From positions 1-6,654 of the forward strand of contig JAEEGY010000199.1 of the NCBI GenBank assembly GCA_016280565.1: DNA of 6,654 nucleotides. The letters run 5' to 3'. Below are positions 3,893-6,654 of the stretch, one piece after another. Source of the stretch: Fretibacterium sp. (GTDB lineage: Bacteria > Synergistota > Synergistia > Synergistales > Aminobacteriaceae). The position numbers and the translations under genes are program-made. The notes under the pieces were generated by a model. The model did no database searches, was not told the DNA's origin, and saw nothing but the letters and a program-made list of their open reading frames with translations. Positions within the stretch are counted from its first letter, which is position 1, and each line of letters begins with the position of its first letter.

Positions 3893-3967
3893 AGGGCAAA
3901 AACCTCTCTTTTTTGATGACGGCGGCTCTGGTGGGCCTTCCGCGTGGGACAACCGATATATTACACC

Positions 3968-3998
3968 ACAAACGGCCCGCTGTCCGCGGGCCGTTTGT
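3968..3998 (-). terminator. Terminator after the solute-binding protein gene
   Basis: A perfect 13-bp stem ACAAACGGCCCGC (3968-3980)/GCGGGCCGTTTGT (3986-3998) with a 5-base loop, 30 nt past the stop codon at 4028. In the minus direction the stem ends in TTTGT and is followed by GGTGTAATAT, a weak U-tract. It isolates the binding-protein gene from the HAD gene. Confidence 0.7.
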
Positions 3999-4027
3999 AA
4001 GCTGGAATTTGAAACGGTTATCTTCTC

Positions 4028-4846
4028 TTACTTCGCCGGGACGTAGTCCTTCGTCAGGACGACGGCCACCTGCTTGGCGTTCTCGTAGGGGTCGGAGAAG
4101 TCGGTGAACAGCTTCCGCTCCTCGTTGACGGTGATGCCCGCGCAGATCATGTCCACCTTGCCGCCGTTCACTGCCATGAACAGGGAGTCAAAGGGATAGG
4201 CGACGATGACCAGCTCCTTGTCCAGTTTCCCCGCGATGGCCGCGCACATCTCGATGTCGATGCCCGTGTAACCGTCGCCCACCTTGATGTCATAGGGAGG
4301 GAAGCCCGACTCGGTGCCCACATAGAGCTTGCCGCCCTTCGCGCCCTTGTGCAGGTCGATGTCCTCCGGCTTGGGGACGGTGGGGTCCTCCTTGTACTTC
4401 AGCATGATGGCCTCAAGGGTCCCGTCCGCCTTGATCTCCGCCAGCGCCTTGTTGACCTGCTCCCGCAGCTCCTTGTTGCCCTGCTTGAAGCCAATGGCAT
4501 ACTCCTCTGTCGTCATTGCGTCCGGCAGGATGGTCAGCGTCTCGGGGTCCTGCTTCTTGAACTGGACCGCCGGGGCTTCGTCCATAATGGCGGCCTCTAC
4601 CTTGCCCAGCTTCAGCGCCGCGACGACGTCCGTGGCCTTCTCGTAGGTGGTGAGCTGCTCGCTCGCCTTGTCGCCCAGCATGTTGCGCGCAATGCCCTCC
4701 GCGATGGTGCCCCGCTGTGTCCCGATCTTGGCCGCCTTCAGGTCATCCGGCTTCGTGAACTTCAGGTCCGCGGCAAAGCAGCTCCCCGCCGCCACCAGAA
4801 CAGAAAGAACAACCAGACCCAACGCAAACTTACTCAGCTTTTTCAT
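4028..4846 (-). CDS. Amino-acid-type family 3 solute-binding protein, halves circularly permuted
   Basis: This 272-residue exported protein should capture an amino acid outside the membrane for an ABC importer; no permease or ATPase gene is in the window. A signal peptide (about 1-26, core LGLVVLSVLVAA) has no good lipobox. In ordinary SBP_bac_3 proteins the lobe with VGT..FPPY, TG.D.......A and TVNEER comes first, and the DLKxxKIGTQRGT lobe second. Here the order is reversed. Residues 34-153 hold the usual second half (DDLKAAKIGTQRGT, KVEAAIMDE, then KELREQVNKALAEIKADGTL). A linker follows at 154-171, then residues 172-267 hold the usual first half (KLYVGTESGFPPYD, GYTGIDIEM, GKVDMICAGIT, FSDPYENAKQVAVVL). 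Both halves look complete, cut exactly at the hinge. Likely ligand residues remain: Thr47, Asp89 and Arg244, the last for the amino acid carboxylate. AGGAGG lies 7 nt before the ATG. It has its own promoter and terminator. Confidence 0.9.
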   Translation of the reverse strand: MKKLSKFALGLVVLSVLVAAGSCFAADLKFTKPDDLKAAKIGTQRGTIAEGIARNMLGDKASEQLTTYEKATDVVAALKLGKVEAAIMDEAPAVQFKKQDPETLTILPDAMTTEEYAIGFKQGNKELREQVNKALAEIKADGTLEAIMLKYKEDPTVPKPEDIDLHKGAKGGKLYVGTESGFPPYDIKVGDGYTGIDIEMCAAIAGKLDKELVIVAYPFDSLFMAVNGGKVDMICAGITVNEERKLFTDFSDPYENAKQVAVVLTKDYVPAK

Positions 4847-4913
4847 GATAGAACCTCCTGAATATCAGATTTTTCACCGGGTCGGGGTCCTGCCCCTCTC
4901 CCAGGGTGCCCGT

Positions 4914-4942
4914 ATTATAACACCCCCCCAGGCAAAAGTAAA
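4914..4942 (-). promoter_or_regulatory. Promoter of the solute-binding protein gene
   Basis: On the minus strand TTTACT (4942-4937), a 17-bp spacer ending in G7-TGT, and TATAAT (4919-4914) with an extended TG. The start should be near 4907, leaving a leader of about 60 nt that can form a GC hairpin (GGGG...CCCC, about 4877-4891) before the AGGAGG site. Confidence 0.7.
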
Positions 4943-4987
4943 CAGTTTTTGAGTATAGATTTAAAAAATAAAATTCTGAACACAAAC

Positions 4988-5012
4988 GGCGGACAGGAGG
5001 TTCGCTTCCGCC
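4988..5012 (-). terminator. Possible terminator after the aminotransferase gene
   Basis: GGCGGA (5012-5007 on the minus strand) pairs with TCCGCC (4993-4988), followed by GTTTGTG and later an AT-rich tract. The stem is only 6 bp with a 13-base loop. The GTTTGTG tail resembles that of the terminator at 3968-3998. Confidence 0.4.
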
Positions 5013-5019
5013 CCGGTTT

Positions 5020-6201
5020 TCAGCGCTTCACCAGCTCATTTAACTTTCCCAGCCGCCGCAGCGACTCGTCCAGCGTGGACTCCTGGCGGGCGAAGTGCAG
5101 CCGGATGAGGTTGTTCACGGGCTCCCTGAAGAAGCTGGAACCCGGCACCGCCGCGACGCCCACATTTTTGATCATCCACTCGCAGAAGGCCAGGTCCGTC
5201 CAGCCCTTGAACTGCGGCAGGTCCAGGAATTCCTGAATGTCCACCATGACGAAGTAGGTGCCCTGGGGCACGTTGTGCTTCAGGCCGATGCGGTCCAGCC
5301 CGGAGATAAAGTAGTCCCTCTTTTTGGTGTAGAGGGCCTTCAGGTCCGCGTAGTAGCTCTCCGGCAGGTTCAGGCCGGTCACCGCGGCCTCCTGGAGCGG
5401 GGCGGCAGCCCCGACGGTCAGGAAGTCGTGGACTTTTCGGGCCGCATCCACCACGTCCGCCGGGCCGATGAGGTAACCCAGCCGCCAGCCCGTGATGGAG
5501 AACGTCTTGGAGAGGGAGTTGCAGGTGATGGTGTTGTTGAACATCCCCGGCAGGCCTGACGCATAGACGTGTTTGTAAGGGTCAAAGACGATGTGCTCGT
5601 ACACCTCGTCGGTGACGACAAAGCCGTCGTACTTCACCGCCAGCTCGCCGATGGCCGTCAGCTCCTCCCGGGTGAAGACCTTGCCGCAGGGGTTGGAGGG
5701 GTTGCAGATGATGATGGCCCTGGCCCCCTCGCGGAAGCCCTTCTCGATGAGGCTCAGGTCGAAGTTGTACTCCGGGGGCACCAGGGGGATGTAGATGGGC
5801 TCCGCCCCGGACAGGATGGCGTCGGCCCCGTAGTTCTCGTAGAACGGGGAGAAGACCATCACCTTGTCCCCGGGGTTGCAGATCGTCATCATGGCGCACA
5901 TCATGGACTCCGTGCCGCCGCAGGTGATGACGATCTCGTTTTCGGGGTCCAGCGTCCGGCCGATGGCGCGGCTCTGTTTGGCGCACAGAGCCTCCCTCAG
6001 ATTTTTCGCCCCAAACGTGATGGCGTACTGGTGCGGGCCGTTGTAGGCGATCTTCGCCAGGGCGTCCAGCATCTCCTTTGGCGGGTCGAAGTCCGGGAAC
6101 CCCTGAGACAGGTTGATCGCTCCATATTGATTGCTGATGCGGGTCATCCTCCGGATCACGGAGTCCGTGAACGTTCCCACCCTATCGCTTAACTTTGGCA
6201 T
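5020..6201 (-). CDS. PLP-dependent class I/II aminotransferase
   Basis: This 393-residue fold type I PLP enzyme is of normal length. It should exchange an amino group between an amino acid and a 2-oxo acid in the cytoplasm. Visible landmarks: the N-terminal substrate segment NLSQGFPDFDPP (30-41); the phosphate-binding GGT (95-97); NPSNPCGKVF (167-176), with Asn170 the cofactor-contacting Asn; TDEVYEH (197-203), with Asp198 bonding the pyridine nitrogen and Tyr201; SLSKTFSITGWRLGY (229-243), with Lys232 the Schiff-base lysine and Arg240 binding phosphate; and LIRLHFA (365-371), with Arg367 for the substrate carboxylate. The NLSQGFPDF start and overall pattern resemble the YbdL/kynurenine-aminotransferase-like group, which often acts on Met or aromatic substrates; the true substrate is uncertain. 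The ATG at 6201 has only a weak GGGGAT site upstream. A promoter lies at 6257-6285, so it is probably transcribed alone, next to an amino-acid-binding protein gene. Confidence 0.93.
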   Translation of the reverse strand: MPKLSDRVGTFTDSVIRRMTRISNQYGAINLSQGFPDFDPPKEMLDALAKIAYNGPHQYAITFGAKNLREALCAKQSRAIGRTLDPENEIVITCGGTESMMCAMMTICNPGDKVMVFSPFYENYGADAILSGAEPIYIPLVPPEYNFDLSLIEKGFREGARAIIICNPSNPCGKVFTREELTAIGELAVKYDGFVVTDEVYEHIVFDPYKHVYASGLPGMFNNTITCNSLSKTFSITGWRLGYLIGPADVVDAARKVHDFLTVGAAAPLQEAAVTGLNLPESYYADLKALYTKKRDYFISGLDRIGLKHNVPQGTYFVMVDIQEFLDLPQFKGWTDLAFCEWMIKNVGVAAVPGSSFFREPVNNLIRLHFARQESTLDESLRRLGKLNELVKR

Positions 6202-6256
6202 CTTTTAATATCCCCAATCGTTTAGACTTTTCCCTAAAACGAAAATATTATACTTA

Positions 6257-6285
6257 ATTATACTCCGGAAGAATAAAGCACCCAA
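6257..6285 (-). promoter_or_regulatory. Promoter of the aminotransferase gene
   Basis: On the minus strand TTGGGT (6285-6280), a 17-bp spacer and TATAAT (6262-6257). A second TATAAT lies at 6252-6247 without a -35. The leader to the ATG would be about 50 nt and AT-rich. No operator or riboswitch is evident. The stretch 6202-6343 holds no gene. Confidence 0.6.
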
Positions 6286-6343
6286 CGCTGTGTGTCCCAG
6301 CTTTTATACATAAGTTTAAAGATGTAGAATCAGCGGGTTTGGC

Positions 6344-6654
6344 TCACTCTTTTTTGTTTTTTTCCGTGTCCACGACCAGCGTCACGGGGCCGTCGTTTAA
6401 AATCTCCACTTCCATGTGCGTCTGGAAGACCCCGCAGCCCACCTCCACACCGAAGCTGCGGACCTTCTCCACGAAATACGCGTAAAGCCGGCGTCCCTCC
6501 TCCGCCCCAGCCGCCCCAACAAAGGAAGGGCGCCGGCCCTTCCGGCAGTCCCCGTAAAGCGTGAACTGTGAAACGAGAAGCGCGGCCCCTCCCACGTCCA
6601 GCAGGGAGAGGTTCATCTTGTCGTCGGCATCCTCGAATATACGAAGGTTGACCA
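6344..6654 (-). CDS. dtd: D-aminoacyl-tRNA deacylase, C-terminal part (5' end outside window)
   Basis: The visible 103 residues begin [20 protein letters not shown] and contain [18 protein letters not shown] and, near the end, [17 protein letters not shown]. These are the DTD family landmarks: NLRIFED...KMN.S, the SQFTLY motif of the substrate pocket, and the NxGPVT motif whose Thr is part of the active site. The family hydrolyses D-aminoacyl-tRNAs (D-Tyr, also Gly-tRNA-Ala) so that D-amino acids or mischarged Gly do not enter proteins. Full-length DTD is about 145-150 residues, so about 45 N-terminal residues, including the Gly-cisPro motif region, lie beyond the right edge. The Lys-rich tail (KNKKE) is slightly longer than the usual end. 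The gene runs in the same direction as the aminotransferase gene, 142 bp apart, with a promoter in between, so they are probably not one operon. No clear terminator is seen. Confidence 0.95.
   Translation of the reverse strand, partial: VNLRIFEDADDKMNLSLLDVGGAALLVSQFTLYGDCRKGRRPSFVGAAGAEEGRRLYAYFVEKVRSFGVEVGCGVFQTHMEVEILNDGPVTLVVDTEKNKKE

Noticed and set aside
3005..3916. Plus-strand ORF of 303 codons across the HAD gene
   Set aside because: It is antisense to a clear HAD phosphatase with all motifs. Its composition (His, Val, Leu and Gln rich) is a mirror effect of GC-rich codons, and it shows no family pattern.
3899..3967. Promoter for the HAD gene (TAATAT near 3958-3963, minus)
   Set aside because: The -10 is weak and there is no convincing -35; it was not strong enough to list.
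4770..4846. Lipoprotein signal in the binding protein (AGSC at 20-23)
   Set aside because: Position -3 is Ala rather than Leu/Val/Ile, and a standard signal peptidase I site near Ala25-Ala26 fits better.
5569..6192. Plus-strand ORFs of up to 207 codons opposite the aminotransferase and binding-protein genes
   Set aside because: They are shadows of GC-rich genes in other frames; no ribosome binding site and no recognisable domain.

Overview
The window is a gene-sparse stretch of a fairly GC-rich bacterial chromosome. Two points suggest a diderm amino-acid fermenter, with Synergistota (Synergistaceae-like) as my best guess. First, the solute-binding protein has a secretory signal peptide without a good lipobox, as expected for a periplasmic protein. 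Second, the context is amino-acid oriented: an aminotransferase, an amino-acid-type binding protein and D-aminoacyl-tRNA deacylase. The phylum is inferred, not shown. A clostridial-looking GAGGGAG repeat at 672-736 is a mild counter-signal.

Right half (about 3110-6654): four housekeeping-type genes on the minus strand, each apparently a separate unit. They are the C-terminal part of dtd (6344-6654), a PLP class I/II aminotransferase (5020-6201), a family-3 extracellular solute-binding protein (4028-4846) and a Cof-type HAD phosphatase (3110-3892). Promoters are visible before the aminotransferase and the binding protein, and GC hairpins follow several of the genes. The binding protein is unusual: its two halves are in swapped order compared with the normal SBP_bac_3 fold, so it looks like a natural circular permutation.

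Left half (1-3100): an accessory region of toxin-antitoxin (TA) genes and repeated non-coding modules. At the left edge is the start of a brnA-type antitoxin gene (minus), overlapped by a 43-codon remnant of brnT, so this TA locus seems to be decaying. An unrecognised secreted protein with a C-terminal BIG2-like region (877-2010, minus) lies between two copies of a roughly 385-405 bp module (278-660 and 2095-2499). Each copy opens with an identical 58-bp REP-like palindrome carrying a near-consensus promoter, followed by a strong intrinsic terminator 60-70 nt after the predicted start (a candidate small RNA). Then come a second extended -10, a leader with hairpins that differ in sequence but keep the same junctions, and a 62-bp repeat carrying a third extended -10 and a GAGGAGGAG ribosome binding site. 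In the right copy this last repeat drives a RelB-like/YafQ type II TA pair (2506-2987).

The most interesting feature is inside the right copy. The predicted small RNA starts with 18 nt (2161-2178) perfectly complementary to the ribosome binding site and start codon (2360-2377) of a 29-codon ORF encoding a basic, hydrophobic peptide. This resembles a type I TA unit, but with both parts in tandem on one strand, directly upstream of the type II TA operon. The left copy keeps the promoter, terminator and folded leader but has no intact small ORF and no gene after its final ribosome binding site.
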